A stretch of DNA of 64,000 bases, from contig NZ_CP034035.1 of NCBI RefSeq assembly GCF_005484945.1, positions 2,914,001-2,978,000 of the forward strand, given 5' to 3'. The stretch comes from Brenneria rubrifaciens. Lineage in GTDB: Bacteria; Pseudomonadota; Gammaproteobacteria; Enterobacterales; Enterobacteriaceae. A program made the position numbers and the translations under genes. This document shows positions 36,665 to 46,898 of this stretch, one piece after another. The notes under the pieces are model-generated. The model saw only the letters and a program-made list of their open reading frames with translations, was not told where the DNA came from and searched no databases. The stretch's first letter is position 1, and the number at the start of each line of letters is the position of its first letter.

Positions 36665-37480
36665 ATGGCTATTAAATTGAAATCCATTGCGACCATTGGC
36701 GCAATGATTGGTGCCCTGGCGCTGGCGGGATGTGGTCAGGAAGAAAAGAACCCAAATCATATTAAAGTCGGCGTCATTGTTGGAGCCGAACAGCAGGTAG
36801 CTGAAGTTGCTCAGAAAGTGGCAAAGGACAAATATGGTTTGGACGTTGAACTGGTGACATTCAATGATTATGTCTTGCCTAACGAAGCGCTGAGCAAAGG
36901 TGATATTGACCTGAACGCTTTCCAGCATAAACCTTATTTGGATCAGCAAATCAAAGATCGCGGCTATAAATTGGTTTCCGTTGGCAATAGCTTCGTTTAT
37001 CCGATTGCTGGCTATTCCAAAAAAATAAAATCACTGGATGAACTAAAGGATGGCGCACAGATTGCGCTGCCAAACGATCCAACCAATCTGGGCCGTTCGT
37101 TGCTGCTGCTGCAAAAAGTCGGCTTAATTAAACTGAAAGATAATGTCGGCCTGCTGCCAACCGTTCTGGATGTCACCGAGAACCCGAAAAATCTGAAGCT
37201 GGTTGAGCTCGAAGCGCCACAATTACCGCGCTCTCTGGACGATGCGCAAATTGCTTTGGCCATCATCAACACCACATACGCCAGCCAGATTAACCTGACG
37301 CCAACTAAGGATGGCATCTTTGTAGAAGAGAAAGACTCCCCCTACGTAAACTTGCTGGTTTCCCGCGAAGATAACAAAGATGCGGAAAACGTGAAAAAAT
37401 TCGTTCAGGCCTATCAGTCAGACGAAGTTAACGAAGCCGCGAATGAAATCTTTAGCGGCGGTGCTGTCAAAGGCTGGTAA
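36665..37480 (+). CDS. metQ: Methionine-binding lipoprotein MetQ
   Basis: Lipid-anchored binding protein of the methionine importer, 271 residues as in E. coli. A lipoprotein signal peptide ends in the lipobox LALAGC (cysteine about residue 23). The NlpA-family blocks KVGVIVGAEQQVAEVAQKVA, FNDYVLPNEAL and DLNAFQHKPYLDQQ are present. It is the last gene of metNIQ and is followed by a terminator. Confidence 0.96.
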   Translation: MAIKLKSIATIGAMIGALALAGCGQEEKNPNHIKVGVIVGAEQQVAEVAQKVAKDKYGLDVELVTFNDYVLPNEALSKGDIDLNAFQHKPYLDQQIKDRGYKLVSVGNSFVYPIAGYSKKIKSLDELKDGAQIALPNDPTNLGRSLLLLQKVGLIKLKDNVGLLPTVLDVTENPKNLKLVELEAPQLPRSLDDAQIALAIINTTYASQINLTPTKDGIFVEEKDSPYVNLLVSREDNKDAENVKKFVQAYQSDEVNEAANEIFSGGAVKGW

Positions 37481-37514
37481 CGCCCTCGTTAACCGTTTTA
37501 TTATATATCCTCAG

Positions 37515-37532
37515 GACGGGCTATGGCCCGTC
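37515..37532 (+). terminator. Terminator of metNIQ
   Basis: Hairpin with 8-bp arms GACGGGCT/GGCCCGTC (inner pair loose) followed by TTGTTATTT, 35 bases after the metQ stop. Confidence 0.75.
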
Positions 37533-37594
37533 TTGTTATTTGTGCAATAGCTTGCTTCAATATCCGCTCTTTAAGAAAAATCAGAGGAAATTCT

Positions 37595-38002
37595 ATGCGC
37601 GTAGTCCCTCTTATTCTGTTAACGGTATCGCTAACAGGCTGTTCTCTAATCGAAAAGTCGCCGGCACCCGATTCCCAGCCTGTTAGCGAGACTAAAGCAG
37701 AACCGGTAGCCAAACCAAAACCTGCCCCACGCCCCGCGCCTGCCGTGTTATATCAAAGCGCTGAAGAATTGGTCGGCAAACCATTTCGTGATATGGGAGA
37801 AGTCTCCGGCTCATCATGTCAAGTCTCCGCTAAGGATGCGCCGCCCAGCATCGCTAATGCGCGTAAGAGAATGCAGAGCCGTGCCACAGCGATAAAGGCC
37901 AATGCCGTTTTACTGCATGAATGCCAGATCATCGCTGACGTCGCCGGTTGCTATCGCCAGACAGTCTGTCAGGGCACCGCGTTACAAGTTTCAGCGCAAT
38001 GA
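37595..38002 (+). CDS. rcsF: Outer-membrane stress sensor lipoprotein RcsF
   Basis: Signals envelope damage to the Rcs phosphorelay through IgaA. The product is 135 residues (E. coli 134). The signal peptide has the lipobox LTGC, followed by a proline- and lysine-rich linker that threads through outer-membrane porins in E. coli. The folded domain has four cysteines (SSCQ, HECQ, GCYR, VCQG) forming two nonconsecutive disulfides. ATG at 37595 after AGAGGAA. Its stop overlaps the trmO start (ATGA). Confidence 0.95.
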   Translation: MRVVPLILLTVSLTGCSLIEKSPAPDSQPVSETKAEPVAKPKPAPRPAPAVLYQSAEELVGKPFRDMGEVSGSSCQVSAKDAPPSIANARKRMQSRATAIKANAVLLHECQIIADVAGCYRQTVCQGTALQVSAQ

Positions 38003-38706
38003 GTCCGTTCGTTTTCAATCAGATCGGTATTATCCACTCTCCGTATAAAGAAAAATTTGCCATTCCACGGCAGCCGGGTCTGATTGAAGATGGCGGAGGC
38101 GAACTCCAGCTATTACCGCCTTACAATCAGGCGGAATGCGTACGCGGTCTCGCAGATTTTAGTCATATATGGGTTCTATTCATTTTCCATCAAACCATGG
38201 CGGTTGGATGGCGTCCCACGGTCCGTCCTCCCAGATTGGGCGGAAATACGCGTGTGGGCGTTTTTGCGACACGTTCAACATTCCGGCCCAATCCAATCGG
38301 CATGTCATTGATTGAGTTGAAAGCAATCCATGCGAAAAGCGATAACGTCACGCTGGAATTAGGCAGTCTCGATCTGGTCGACGGCACGCCGGTCGTTGAT
38401 ATCAAACCTTATCTCCCCTTTGCTGAAAGCCATCCCAACGCATTGGCAAGCTTTGCACAGTTGACCCCGGAAGCCGATATGCCAGTCAGCTTCTCCCCGC
38501 TTGCGGAACAACAGATCGCCAGCAATCTGCATAAGTATCCGCATTTAAAACGCTTCATTAGTCAGGTATTAGCTCAGGACCCGCGCCCCGCCTACCGAAA
38601 AGGCGAAGAGACTGAACGGGAATATGCTGTTTTACTGCTGGAGTTTAACGTTCGTTGGCAAGTATCCGGTAAGCAAACCAAGGTTTTATCTCTCGACTCC
38701 CGTTAA
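37999..38706 (+). CDS. trmO: tRNA (adenine(37)-N6)-methyltransferase TrmO
   Basis: SAM-dependent enzyme that methylates t6A37 of tRNA-Thr. The product is 235 residues, the same as E. coli (YaeB/TsaA family, a beta-barrel methyltransferase). Conserved blocks are RPTVRPPRLGG, GVFATRSTFRPNPIGMS and LVDGTPVVDIKPYLPFAES. The ATG overlaps the rcsF stop, so the two are coupled. proS follows after 235 bases. Confidence 0.95.
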   Translation: MSPFVFNQIGIIHSPYKEKFAIPRQPGLIEDGGGELQLLPPYNQAECVRGLADFSHIWVLFIFHQTMAVGWRPTVRPPRLGGNTRVGVFATRSTFRPNPIGMSLIELKAIHAKSDNVTLELGSLDLVDGTPVVDIKPYLPFAESHPNALASFAQLTPEADMPVSFSPLAEQQIASNLHKYPHLKRFISQVLAQDPRPAYRKGEETEREYAVLLLEFNVRWQVSGKQTKVLSLDSR

Positions 38707-38941
38707 AAAATATTTAAAGCGTTTTATAACGGAAGCCGAGAGATAAGACGGCGGGCAAAACGGCCATCGTCAGCCCCTGAGATATGGGAAACCATCCGCT
38801 GCTCAGCCGACAGTCCGCCATAAAATTCTTTCGGCTCTCTTTTGACGAACGGCACACACTGTTAAACTAAGCCACTTTTTATGCCTTCGGCTGCCTCAGG
38901 CAGCGCGATGCTATTTCTCGTTCTGACGGAACTAAAACACC

Positions 38942-40660
38942 ATGCGTACTAGTCAATATTTGCTCTCCACACTCAAGGAGACGCCTGCCGATGCAGAAGT
39001 TATCAGCCATCAGTTGATGCTCCGGGCCGGGATGATTCGCAAACTGGCCTCCGGCCTTTACACCTGGTTACCTACGGGCTTGCGGGTTTTGAAAAAAGTT
39101 GAAACCATCGTGCGCGAAGAAATGAACAATGCTGGCGCGATTGAAGTATCCATGCCTATCGTTCAGCCTGCCGACCTTTGGCAGGAAAGTGGTCGCTGGG
39201 AACAATACGGGCCTGAGTTACTGCGTTTTGTCGATCGCGGTGAACGCCCTTTTGTGCTCGGCCCTACACATGAAGAAGTTATTACTGATTTGATTCGCAA
39301 TGAAATTAGCTCATACAAACAGTTGCCGTTGAATTTCTTCCAGATTCAAACCAAATTCCGCGATGAAGTCCGCCCGCGCTTCGGGATAATGCGCGCCCGA
39401 GAGTTTCTGATGAAAGATGCCTATTCTTTCCATACCTCGCAGGAATCATTGCAAGCCACTTACAATGCGATGTATGCCGCCTACAGCAAAATTTTCAGCC
39501 GCATGGATCTGGATTTCAGGGCCGTTCAAGCTGACACTGGCTCCATTGGCGGCAACGCTTCCCATGAATTCCAGGTACTGGCCGTCAGTGGCGAAGACGA
39601 TATTGTCTTCTCTACTGATTCTGACTATGCGGCGAACATTGAGTTGGCAGAAGCAGTCGCCCCACAGTTAGGCCGTGCCGAAGCAACACACGAGATGCTT
39701 CTGGTTGATACGCCGAACGCCAAAACTATTGCCGAGTTGGTTGAGCAGTTTAAACTGCCGATTGAAAAAACAGTCAAAACCCTGCTGGTAAAAGCGACAG
39801 AAGAAAGCGGCCATAAGCTGGTGGCGCTACTGGTACGTGGCGATCATGAACTGAACGAAATCAAAGCTGAGAAAGTCGCGCTCGTTGCCAGCCCGCTGAC
39901 CTTCGCAACTGAAGAAGAAATACGCGCTATCGTTGGGGCGGGTCCTGGTTCTCTGGGGCCGGTAAATTTGCCGATCCCAGCCGTCGTCGACCGAACCGTT
40001 GCCGCAATGAGCGATTTCGGTGCTGGCGCCAACATTGATGGTAAACACTTTTTTGGCATCAACTGGGAACGTGATGTTGCCCTGCCGCCGATCGCAGATA
40101 TCCGCAACGTAGTGGAAGGCGATATCAGCCCGGATGGTAAAGGCACGCTGCAAATCAAACGTGGCATCGAAGTAGGTCATATCTTCCAATTGGGCAGCAA
40201 GTATTCAGAAGCGTTGAACGCCACCGTTCAGGGAGAAGACGGACGAAATCAGATCCTGACGATGGGTTGCTATGGCATCGGCGTCACTCGCGTGGTCGCT
40301 GCCGCCATTGAGCAAAACCATGACGATCGCGGTATTATTTGGCCAGATGCAATCGCGCCTTTTCAAGTGGCGATTCTGCCAATGAATATGCACAAATCTT
40401 TCCGTGTGAAAGAGGTCGCTGAAGATATCTATCAGCAGCTACTTGCCAAAGGCATTGAAGTTCTGCTTGACGATCGTAAAGAACGTCCGGGTGTTATGTT
40501 CGCCGACATGGAACTGATCGGTGTACCGCATACCATCGTCATCGGCGATCGTAATCTGGATAACGAAGAGATTGAATATAAAAACCGCCGCAGCGGCGAA
40601 AAGCAGATGATTAAAACGAGCGACATCGTCGATTTTCTGCTGGCAAACGTTGCCCGCTGA
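38942..40660 (+). CDS. proS: Prolyl-tRNA synthetase
   Basis: Class II synthetase of the bacterial type, 572 residues as in E. coli. It contains motif 2 ([21 protein letters not shown]), the YbaK-like editing domain insertion (about residues 225-390) and motif 3 with GCYGIGVTR. The C-terminal anticodon domain includes [20 protein letters not shown]. The upstream 235 bases hold no gene. The following gene is rpoS on the other strand, unlike E. coli. Confidence 0.97.
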   Translation: MRTSQYLLSTLKETPADAEVISHQLMLRAGMIRKLASGLYTWLPTGLRVLKKVETIVREEMNNAGAIEVSMPIVQPADLWQESGRWEQYGPELLRFVDRGERPFVLGPTHEEVITDLIRNEISSYKQLPLNFFQIQTKFRDEVRPRFGIMRAREFLMKDAYSFHTSQESLQATYNAMYAAYSKIFSRMDLDFRAVQADTGSIGGNASHEFQVLAVSGEDDIVFSTDSDYAANIELAEAVAPQLGRAEATHEMLLVDTPNAKTIAELVEQFKLPIEKTVKTLLVKATEESGHKLVALLVRGDHELNEIKAEKVALVASPLTFATEEEIRAIVGAGPGSLGPVNLPIPAVVDRTVAAMSDFGAGANIDGKHFFGINWERDVALPPIADIRNVVEGDISPDGKGTLQIKRGIEVGHIFQLGSKYSEALNATVQGEDGRNQILTMGCYGIGVTRVVAAAIEQNHDDRGIIWPDAIAPFQVAILPMNMHKSFRVKEVAEDIYQQLLAKGIEVLLDDRKERPGVMFADMELIGVPHTIVIGDRNLDNEEIEYKNRRSGEKQMIKTSDIVDFLLANVAR

Positions 40661-40733
40661 TCTCGCGTCAATCGCACTTCCCGCAGGGGATGGGGATAGG
40701 CCTGATAATGGCCGTTGAAAACGTGTTCAAACG

Positions 40734-40779
40734 CGCCAAAGCCAAAATGGTGGGTTACCCCACCATTTTGGCTTTGGCG
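40734..40779. terminator. 21-bp perfect hairpin between proS and rpoS
   Basis: Perfect 21-bp inverted arms (40734-40754 and 40759-40779) enclose the loop TTAC. The arms begin CGCCAAAGCCAAAATGG. It sits between convergent proS and rpoS, 20 bases from the rpoS stop, so a bidirectional terminator or 3' end stabiliser is likely. No T-run follows on either strand. Confidence 0.75.
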
Positions 40780-40799
40780 AATACCGTATTGAACCGACG

Positions 40800-41792
40800 T
40801 TACTCACGGAACAATTCTTCGATATTCAGGCCTTGCACCTGTAAAATTTCTCGCAGCCGACGTAAGCCTTCAACCTGGATCTGACGGACGCGTTCGCGAG
40901 TCAAACCGATCTCACGGCCAACATCTTCCAACGTTGCGGCTTCATAACCCAACAACCCAAAGCGCCGGGCCAGGACCTCACGCTGTTTAGCGTTAAGCTC
41001 AAACAACCACTTCACGATATTCTGTTTCATATCATTATCTTGAGTGGTATTTTCCGGGCCGTTATCCTTTTCATCTGCCAGAATGTCTAACAGCGCTTTT
41101 TCCGAATCGCCACCCAGCGGCGTATCAACGGACGTAATGCGCTCGTTCAAACGCAGCATGCGATTGACATCATCGACTGGCTTATCAAGCTGCTCGGCAA
41201 TTTCTTCCGCGCTCGGCTCGTGATCCAGTTTATGAGAAAGTTCGCGTGCGGTACGCAGATAAACATTCAGTTCTTTGACGATATGGATAGGCAAACGAAT
41301 GGTACGGGTTTGGTTCATGATTGCCCGTTCAATTGTTTGCCGAATCCACCATGTGGCGTAAGTTGAAAAACGAAATCCTCTTTCCGGATCAAATTTCTCA
41401 ACGGCTCGAATCAGTCCAAGGTTCCCTTCTTCAATCAGGTCCAGCAGCGCCAGACCACGATTGTTGTAACGCCGGGCAATTTTCACGACCAGTCGCAGGT
41501 TACTTTCGATCATCCGGCGTCGCGATGGGATATCGCCGCGCAACGCGCGCCGGGCAAAATAGACCTCTTCTTGTGCGGTTAAAAGCGGCGAATAACCAAT
41601 CTCTCCCAAATAGAGCTGAGTTGCGTCTAAAACACGCTGGGGAACGCCCTGAGATAACAACTCGTCTTCAGCCGAGTCATTATCACTGGTATCTTCCTCT
41701 GCCAGCGCTTTATCGTCAAAAACATCAAGTCCATTCTCTTCAAAATCGGCATCTTCATGTAACTCGTTAACTTTCAGCGTACTTTGGCTCAT
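40800..41792 (-). CDS. rpoS: RNA polymerase sigma factor RpoS
   Basis: Stationary-phase and general stress sigma factor, 330 residues as in E. coli. It has region 1.2 ([11 protein letters not shown]), region 2 with core-binding [19 protein letters not shown] and -10 recognition [11 protein letters not shown], region 3, and region 4 helix-turn-helix [19 protein letters not shown]. It follows nlpD by 53 bases; in E. coli the main rpoS promoter lies inside nlpD and the long leader is the target of small RNAs, which probably holds here. Confidence 0.97.
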   Translation of the reverse strand: MSQSTLKVNELHEDADFEENGLDVFDDKALAEEDTSDNDSAEDELLSQGVPQRVLDATQLYLGEIGYSPLLTAQEEVYFARRALRGDIPSRRRMIESNLRLVVKIARRYNNRGLALLDLIEEGNLGLIRAVEKFDPERGFRFSTYATWWIRQTIERAIMNQTRTIRLPIHIVKELNVYLRTARELSHKLDHEPSAEEIAEQLDKPVDDVNRMLRLNERITSVDTPLGGDSEKALLDILADEKDNGPENTTQDNDMKQNIVKWLFELNAKQREVLARRFGLLGYEAATLEDVGREIGLTRERVRQIQVEGLRRLREILQVQGLNIEELFRE

Positions 41793-41845
41793 AAGTGGCT
41801 CCTACCCGTGATCCCTTGGCAGAATACCGAAATACTCTGCCCGAT

Positions 41846-42874
41846 TTATCGCTGCGGAAGAAAACGCAGCGGGTTTACGGATTTCCCCTTGTAACGAATT
41901 TCAAAATGCAAACGAACTGAACTTGTGCCAGTACTGCCCATCGTCGCGATTTTCTGCCCTGCCGTGACTTCTTGTTGTTCACGGACCAGCATGGTGTCGT
42001 TGTGGGCATAGGCACTCAGGTAGTCATCATTATGTTTGATGATTATCAGATTTCCGTAACCACGCAGAGCGTTGCCCGCGTAGACTACCCGCCCCTTGGC
42101 GGTAGCCATAATCGGTTGCCCACGTGAGCCGGTGATATCAATCCCTTTGTTTCCCCCTTCAGATGCGGAGAAACTATCAATGACTTTCCCTTCGGTAGGC
42201 CAACGCCAACTGCCGACAGCAGCAGTACTACTTGTATTGCTGCTGGCAACAGCCGCTGGTGCGGTAACAGGAGCGGTGGCTGTTGCTCCTGCCTTAGGTA
42301 ACATTTTACCTACATTCTGTTTACCTGCATTACCAGAATACGCATTAGTTGACTGAGAATCAACCGGCGCAGTTTGTATTTGAGAGTTTGACGGCGGAAC
42401 AGGAACCCCGCCCGTTGTCGCACTCGACGCTGCCAGCATACCACTACTGCCAGCCAATGTACCACCAGAACCGTTGCCAAGATTCAGCGTCTGACCAACG
42501 TTCAGGCTATAAGGCTCTGGAATATTGTTGCGCTGCGCCAGATCCCGGTAATCGTTCCCCGTAATCCAGGCGATATAGAACAGGGTATCACCCCGTTTGA
42601 CGGTATAGCTGTTGCCGCCGCTATAACTTCCTTTTGGGATATTGTCATAGCGACGGTTATAAACAATTGGGCCATCATGCGTGGCAACTGATGAGTCACC
42701 TGATGTCGATATACGTGATGGGGGCGCAGATGATATCCCCCCTCTCCCGCCCGTATTTCCGTCTACGCTGCTTATCGGTGCGGATTTAGTGTCATTGTTC
42801 GAACACCCGGCCACGCCCAAGATAATCACCGTACAAGCAACAATCTGACGCAAACTCATCATTCGGACTCCCAT
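41846..42874 (-). CDS. nlpD: Murein hydrolase activator NlpD
   Basis: Outer-membrane lipoprotein that activates the amidase AmiC during cell separation. The product is 342 residues (E. coli 379). The lipobox is VAGC (cysteine about 24). A LysM domain (about 88-132, [14 protein letters not shown]) binds peptidoglycan, and a low-complexity Ser/Ala/Thr/Pro linker follows. The C-terminal M23 domain (about 236-342) reads NKGIDITG where active peptidases have HxxxD, so it is catalytically dead, as expected for an activator. The ATG at 42874 has GGGAGTGG upstream; ATG at 42862 is possible. Confidence 0.94.
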   Translation of the reverse strand: MGVRMMSLRQIVACTVIILGVAGCSNNDTKSAPISSVDGNTGGRGGISSAPPSRISTSGDSSVATHDGPIVYNRRYDNIPKGSYSGGNSYTVKRGDTLFYIAWITGNDYRDLAQRNNIPEPYSLNVGQTLNLGNGSGGTLAGSSGMLAASSATTGGVPVPPSNSQIQTAPVDSQSTNAYSGNAGKQNVGKMLPKAGATATAPVTAPAAVASSNTSSTAAVGSWRWPTEGKVIDSFSASEGGNKGIDITGSRGQPIMATAKGRVVYAGNALRGYGNLIIIKHNDDYLSAYAHNDTMLVREQQEVTAGQKIATMGSTGTSSVRLHFEIRYKGKSVNPLRFLPQR

Positions 42875-42974
42875 GCGCCCACTCCCCTATAACTATAGAA
42901 TTCATTAACCAATTCTGACATTTGCACCTCGCGCCCATTGTAGCCTGGCGGATATCCCCCGCGCCGCAACGGTA

Positions 42975-43601
42975 TCAGGCTAATTCTCCTTTGACTAGCG
43001 GAACAAACCGAACTGCTTCAACAGCCCGGATAATGAACTCTCCCGCATGACGCTGCACCACCTGCAACATTTGTGATTGATCACCAACCGGCAAAACCAT
43101 CACGCCGCCTTCGTCCAACTGTGCCAGCAAAGCTTTAGGGATCTCAGGCGGTGCGGCGGTCACGATAATGGCATCAAAAGGTCCGCGAGAATCCCAGCCC
43201 TGCCAACCATCGCCGTGGCGGGTAGACACATTGTGCAGATCAAGTTGCTTAAGCCGACGTTTAGCTTGCCACTGCAATCCTTTGATTCGCTCGACGGAAC
43301 AAACGTGCTTAACCAGATGCGCCAGAATCGCCGTTTGATAACCGGAACCCGTACCAATTTCCAATACGCGGGAAACCGGCGTCAAACATAGCAACTCCGT
43401 CATCCGCGCCACTATGTAGGGTTGAGAAATCGTCTGACCGGAGCCTATCGGCAGCGCGGTATTTTCATAAGCTTTGTGTTCAAACGCCTCATCGACAAAG
43501 CGCTCTCTGGGAACGGCTTCAATAGCTTTCAGCAGGCGTTCATCCTGTATTCCCAACTGACGCAACTGCACCAGCAACGTTTGCATGCGCTTGTTCACCA
43601 T
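42975..43601 (-). CDS. pcm: Protein-L-isoaspartate O-methyltransferase
   Basis: Repairs isoaspartyl damage in proteins using SAM. From the ATG at 43601 the product is 208 residues, the same as E. coli. Motif I is [15 protein letters not shown], and [22 protein letters not shown] and the C-terminal [15 protein letters not shown] follow the family. A TTG nine bases upstream was rejected. In E. coli pcm overlaps the end of surE; here the overlap survives but surE itself is gone. Confidence 0.95.
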   Translation of the reverse strand: MVNKRMQTLLVQLRQLGIQDERLLKAIEAVPRERFVDEAFEHKAYENTALPIGSGQTISQPYIVARMTELLCLTPVSRVLEIGTGSGYQTAILAHLVKHVCSVERIKGLQWQAKRRLKQLDLHNVSTRHGDGWQGWDSRGPFDAIIVTAAPPEIPKALLAQLDEGGVMVLPVGDQSQMLQVVQRHAGEFIIRAVEAVRFVPLVKGELA

Positions 43602-43724
43602 TCCCCGCAAACCTCAGCTTTGGTTAACCTCGTCGTTAATGCGCGCCTATACCCGGTTGGGGCAAAACTTGCAGCGACCCTCATAGTCACAGAGATCCTA
43701 TCAAGACAAATAAACCGCAATACA
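43595..43724 (-). pseudogene. surE: Scar of deleted surE
   Basis: In enterobacteria surE (about 250 codons, 5'/3'-nucleotidase) lies between truD and pcm. Here only about 120 bases separate them. A minus-strand frame ends C-G-E-W-stop with the stop TGA just inside pcm, the same overlap as the E. coli surE end (G-T-Q-W-stop). An ATG at 43677-43675-like position reading M-R-V may be what is left of the start (SurE begins M-R-I), but no SurE motif such as SNDDG remains. This is inference from position and a few residues. Confidence 0.6.
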
Positions 43725-44771
43725 TCAGGCAACAATATCCGATTCTTGTTGCTGGTTGATAATTTCACGTACCACGCTGGTCGCAAAACTGCCCGCCGGC
43801 AACCAGAATGTCAGTTCAACCGTACTTTCATCCGGCCAGTTCCAGCGCATACGCTGCGGATACAGTAAAATCGCGCGTCGGGCGGGTTCGACCCGTTCGC
43901 GCTGTAATAACGACAGCAACGTTTCTTGCCCGATCAGCGTTTGTTGCTCAAAAGCCAATGCGATATCTTGAGTACCCAGCGCACCGTCACCGGGTAATGG
44001 CGCGGTCACCTGAAGCTCGCCCGCATCAAGTCTCGTCTGTAAATCCAGCAATTCATCCGGTTTGACGACAAACCAGCTTCCTCGGCCGGTTAATTGTAAC
44101 GCATCGCCGCACCAGACGGTTTTAGCCTGCTGCCGCGCAATTCTTGCGCTGGCAACCTGATTAAATAGCGCACTGCGGCTGGCGGAAAGATAAAAACCGC
44201 GTTTACTGCGTTCTTTTACCTGAATGTCATTGTTCGCCCAGCGTCGGGCCTGTTCGAGATTATTCCCTTCTCTGCCGAATCGCTGGCTGCCAAAATAGTT
44301 AGGTACGCCGCGCTCAGCAATCTGTCGCAGGCGGGACTCCACGTCCGCACGATCGCTTATCTGACGTAATACCAGCGAAAAGTCGTTGCCTTGTAATGCG
44401 CCAATACGCAATTTACGGCGATGACGAGCAAATTCAAGCACGTCGCAACCTTCCATCTGGAAGGCGTTCAAATCCGGTGATGTCTTACCTGGAATATGGA
44501 GGCAGAACCATTGTTCTGTAACGGCATGGCGATCCTTCAGGCCCGCGTAACTCACCGCACGTTGCGGCAGGCGGCAAAATTTTGCCAGCGCTTCAGCCAC
44601 AGATTGTGTATTGTAACCACGCTTGCGGATACGAACCAGAATATGCTCACCATCGCCATCCGGCTGAAACCCCAGATCTTCAATAACGCCAAAGTCTTCC
44701 GCGGTAGACTTCAGCCTCCCTGATGCCTGCGGCTCACCGTGCAGCCAGACTAGCGCTTCATTGTTATCCAT
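43725..44771 (-). CDS. truD: tRNA pseudouridine(13) synthase TruD
   Basis: Makes pseudouridine at position 13 of tRNA-Glu. With the ATG at 44771 the product is 348 residues (E. coli 349) and the catalytic aspartate in [13 protein letters not shown] falls at position 80, as in E. coli, which decides this start over in-frame starts at 44780 and 44804. The [20 protein letters not shown] and GRGSWFV blocks are present. It lies 19 bases after ispF. Confidence 0.95.
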   Translation of the reverse strand: MDNNEALVWLHGEPQASGRLKSTAEDFGVIEDLGFQPDGDGEHILVRIRKRGYNTQSVAEALAKFCRLPQRAVSYAGLKDRHAVTEQWFCLHIPGKTSPDLNAFQMEGCDVLEFARHRRKLRIGALQGNDFSLVLRQISDRADVESRLRQIAERGVPNYFGSQRFGREGNNLEQARRWANNDIQVKERSKRGFYLSASRSALFNQVASARIARQQAKTVWCGDALQLTGRGSWFVVKPDELLDLQTRLDAGELQVTAPLPGDGALGTQDIALAFEQQTLIGQETLLSLLQRERVEPARRAILLYPQRMRWNWPDESTVELTFWLPAGSFATSVVREIINQQQESDIVA

Positions 44772-44790
44772 CGTTACCATGTGAGAGTAC

Positions 44791-45288
44791 TTACCCTGCG
44801 ACAATTTCGCCCGTTTTACTCTTTATCAACAGCGCCACAGCTTCACAGGCAATCCCTTCGCCCCGACCGGTAAAACCTAACTGTTCGGTTGTAGTGGCTT
44901 TAACGTTCACATCATCCATGTGAGATTGCAGATCTTCGGCCAGATTGACGCGCATTTGCGGGATATGCGGCGCCATTTTAGGCGCCTGCGCAATAATCGT
45001 GACATCCAGGTTTCCCAGACGGTAACCTTTCTCGCCAATACGCCGCCACGCTTCACGCAATAATCCACGGCTGTCGGCGCCTTTAAACGCCGGGTCGGTA
45101 TCGGGAAACAGTTTGCCAATGTCGCCCAACGCCATCGCCCCCAATAAAGCATCCGTCACCGCGTGCAGAACAACATCGCCGTCGGAATGCGCCAGTAATC
45201 CCTGTGCATAGGGAATACGCACACCACCGATCACCAGCGGACCTGCTCCACCGAATTTATGAACGTCAAAACCGTGACCGATACGCAT
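44791..45288 (-). CDS. ispF: 2-C-methyl-D-erythritol 2,4-cyclodiphosphate synthase
   Basis: Step in the MEP pathway of isoprenoid synthesis. From the ATG at 45288 the product is 165 residues (E. coli 159). Zinc ligands are in [10 protein letters not shown], and [23 protein letters not shown] and [25 protein letters not shown] follow the family. The frame open to 45309 has no conserved start. It is between ispD and truD. Confidence 0.96.
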   Translation of the reverse strand: MRIGHGFDVHKFGGAGPLVIGGVRIPYAQGLLAHSDGDVVLHAVTDALLGAMALGDIGKLFPDTDPAFKGADSRGLLREAWRRIGEKGYRLGNLDVTIIAQAPKMAPHIPQMRVNLAEDLQSHMDDVNVKATTTEQLGFTGRGEGIACEAVALLIKSKTGEIVAG

Positions 45289-45323
45289 TGCGCATGCTCC
45301 TTTTATCATTATCCAATCGTATG

Positions 45324-46025
45324 TCAGTGATGCAAATTCGTTAAATAAAACTCAGCCAGCGCCAAATCTTCCGGGCGGGTCACTTTGATATTATCAGCCC
45401 GACCGCTGACAATCTGCGGGTGATAGCCGCAATACTCCAGCGCCGAGGCTTCGTCGGTGACCGTCACACCATCGTTTAAAGCGCGGCGTAAACAGGTTTT
45501 CAGCAATGCGGACGGAAACAGCTGCGGCGTCAACGCATGCCATAAATCACAGCGATCCACGGTATGCTCGATAAGCGGCCCCGCGCTGCGCTTCATGGTA
45601 TCACGAACCGGCGCAGCCAGAATGCCGCCCGCCTCACTGTGTCCGACCAGGCGCAGCAAGCGCGCCAGATCGTCTTGATGCAAACACGGACGCGCGGCGT
45701 CATGCACCAAGACCCATTCATTATCAGCGACATCCTGCAACCCCGCCAATACGGAATCGGCGCGCTGTTTACCGCCTATGACGACGCTGACGCGAGGATT
45801 GCGCGCAACAGGCAAAGTATGAAACAAGAGATCGCCGGGGCTGATGGCAATAATGGCGCGTTGAACCCGTGGATTGGCCAGCAGCGCGCTCACCGCATGT
45901 TCAAGAATGGTTTTATGACCGATGGTCAGATACTGTTTGGGACGGTCGCTTTGCATCCGACTGCCATTACCGGCAGCAGGCAGGACAGCGACAATCTCTG
46001 GCTGGGAAACACGCTGTTTTGACAT
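45324..46025 (-). CDS. ispD: 2-C-methyl-D-erythritol 4-phosphate cytidylyltransferase
   Basis: Couples CTP to MEP in isoprenoid synthesis. The product is 233 residues (E. coli 236). The CTP-binding loop [11 protein letters not shown] and KQYL are followed by [24 protein letters not shown] and [18 protein letters not shown]. It lies 3 bases from ftsB, as in E. coli. Confidence 0.96.
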   Translation of the reverse strand: MSKQRVSQPEIVAVLPAAGNGSRMQSDRPKQYLTIGHKTILEHAVSALLANPRVQRAIIAISPGDLLFHTLPVARNPRVSVVIGGKQRADSVLAGLQDVADNEWVLVHDAARPCLHQDDLARLLRLVGHSEAGGILAAPVRDTMKRSAGPLIEHTVDRCDLWHALTPQLFPSALLKTCLRRALNDGVTVTDEASALEYCGYHPQIVSGRADNIKVTRPEDLALAEFYLTNLHH

Positions 46026-46028
46026 GTG

Positions 46029-46355
46029 TTAACGTGATGGGTGGTTAGGTAAGGATGAAGAGGTCGTCGCAGTACGATCGCCGGACTCCGGCACCAGACG
46101 ATAGAAGCTCTCACCAGGCTTAATCATGCCCAGTTCATTACGCGCACGCTCTTCAATTGCTTCTTGTCCGCCGTTCAGGTCGTCAATTTCCGCAAACAAC
46201 TGTTCGTTACGGGCTTTTAGTTTGGCATTGTTCCCCTGCTGGACAACAACGTCATCTTTTACCCGCACATAGTCATGAACACCATTTTTGCCCAGCCACA
46301 GCGAATACTGAAGCCAGCCAAGCAATACCAATAATAACAGCGTAAGTTTTCCCAT
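46029..46355 (-). CDS. ftsB: Cell division protein FtsB
   Basis: Bitopic inner-membrane protein of the FtsQLB division complex. The product is 108 residues (E. coli 103). A membrane helix at about residues 3-20 ([19 protein letters not shown]) is followed by a coiled coil rich in Lys, Asn and Gln ([19 protein letters not shown]) and then [20 protein letters not shown]. It is the first gene of ftsB-ispD-ispF-truD. Confidence 0.95.
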   Translation of the reverse strand: MGKLTLLLLVLLGWLQYSLWLGKNGVHDYVRVKDDVVVQQGNNAKLKARNEQLFAEIDDLNGGQEAIEERARNELGMIKPGESFYRLVPESGDRTATTSSSLPNHPSR

Positions 46356-46506
46356 CCCGCCCCCTGAAAAACCGCCTAATCATCCCATAACTTTTGCTCC
46401 GACTCCATACTGTCAGTCGGCAGACGAAAAGATTCGCGGCAGGTCAGCGAAAACAAGCGGGGAAATAGCAGAATACAACCTGATATTTTGGTTTCAGACT
46501 GGTCAA

Positions 46507-46839
46507 TTACCAGCCGGTCAGAAAGGAGAAAACCAGCCAGAACAAGCACACCACTGACAGGCCTGTCACGGCGAGAGTATAAAACACGTTTCCCCTCAGC
46601 ATAAAACTGAAGGCCGCTCCCATCACAATCGACAGCGGCATCAAGGCCAGAAAAAAAGGCCAGGTGTAGAGCATGAAGAACAACGTGGTATTGGAGCCGT
46701 ACACAAGAAAAGGAAGGGTGAAAGCCAGCCAGTAAAAAGTAAAGCCCGCCACCGCGCCCATAAAAGGATACGAGACGCGTTCCTCATCGTCTAAAATCGT
46801 TTTTGTCTTGTTGATCGTTAGCTGCGTGACATTTGGCAT
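46507..46839 (-). CDS. ygbE: Inner-membrane protein YgbE (DUF3561)
   Basis: Membrane protein of unknown function, 110 residues from the ATG at 46839 (E. coli 107), with GGGAAAG upstream. Three hydrophobic segments are visible, and FLVYGSNTTLFFMLYTWPFF is close to E. coli YgbE. A GTG at 46851 could extend it by four residues. It lies between cysC and ftsB, its usual place. Confidence 0.88.
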   Translation of the reverse strand: MPNVTQLTINKTKTILDDEERVSYPFMGAVAGFTFYWLAFTLPFLVYGSNTTLFFMLYTWPFFLALMPLSIVMGAAFSFMLRGNVFYTLAVTGLSVVCLFWLVFSFLTGW

Positions 46840-46898
46840 GGTCTTTCCCACTATTCTTCCGCATCGCTCTGCAAATCTTAGGTGATATCGCGGAGACG

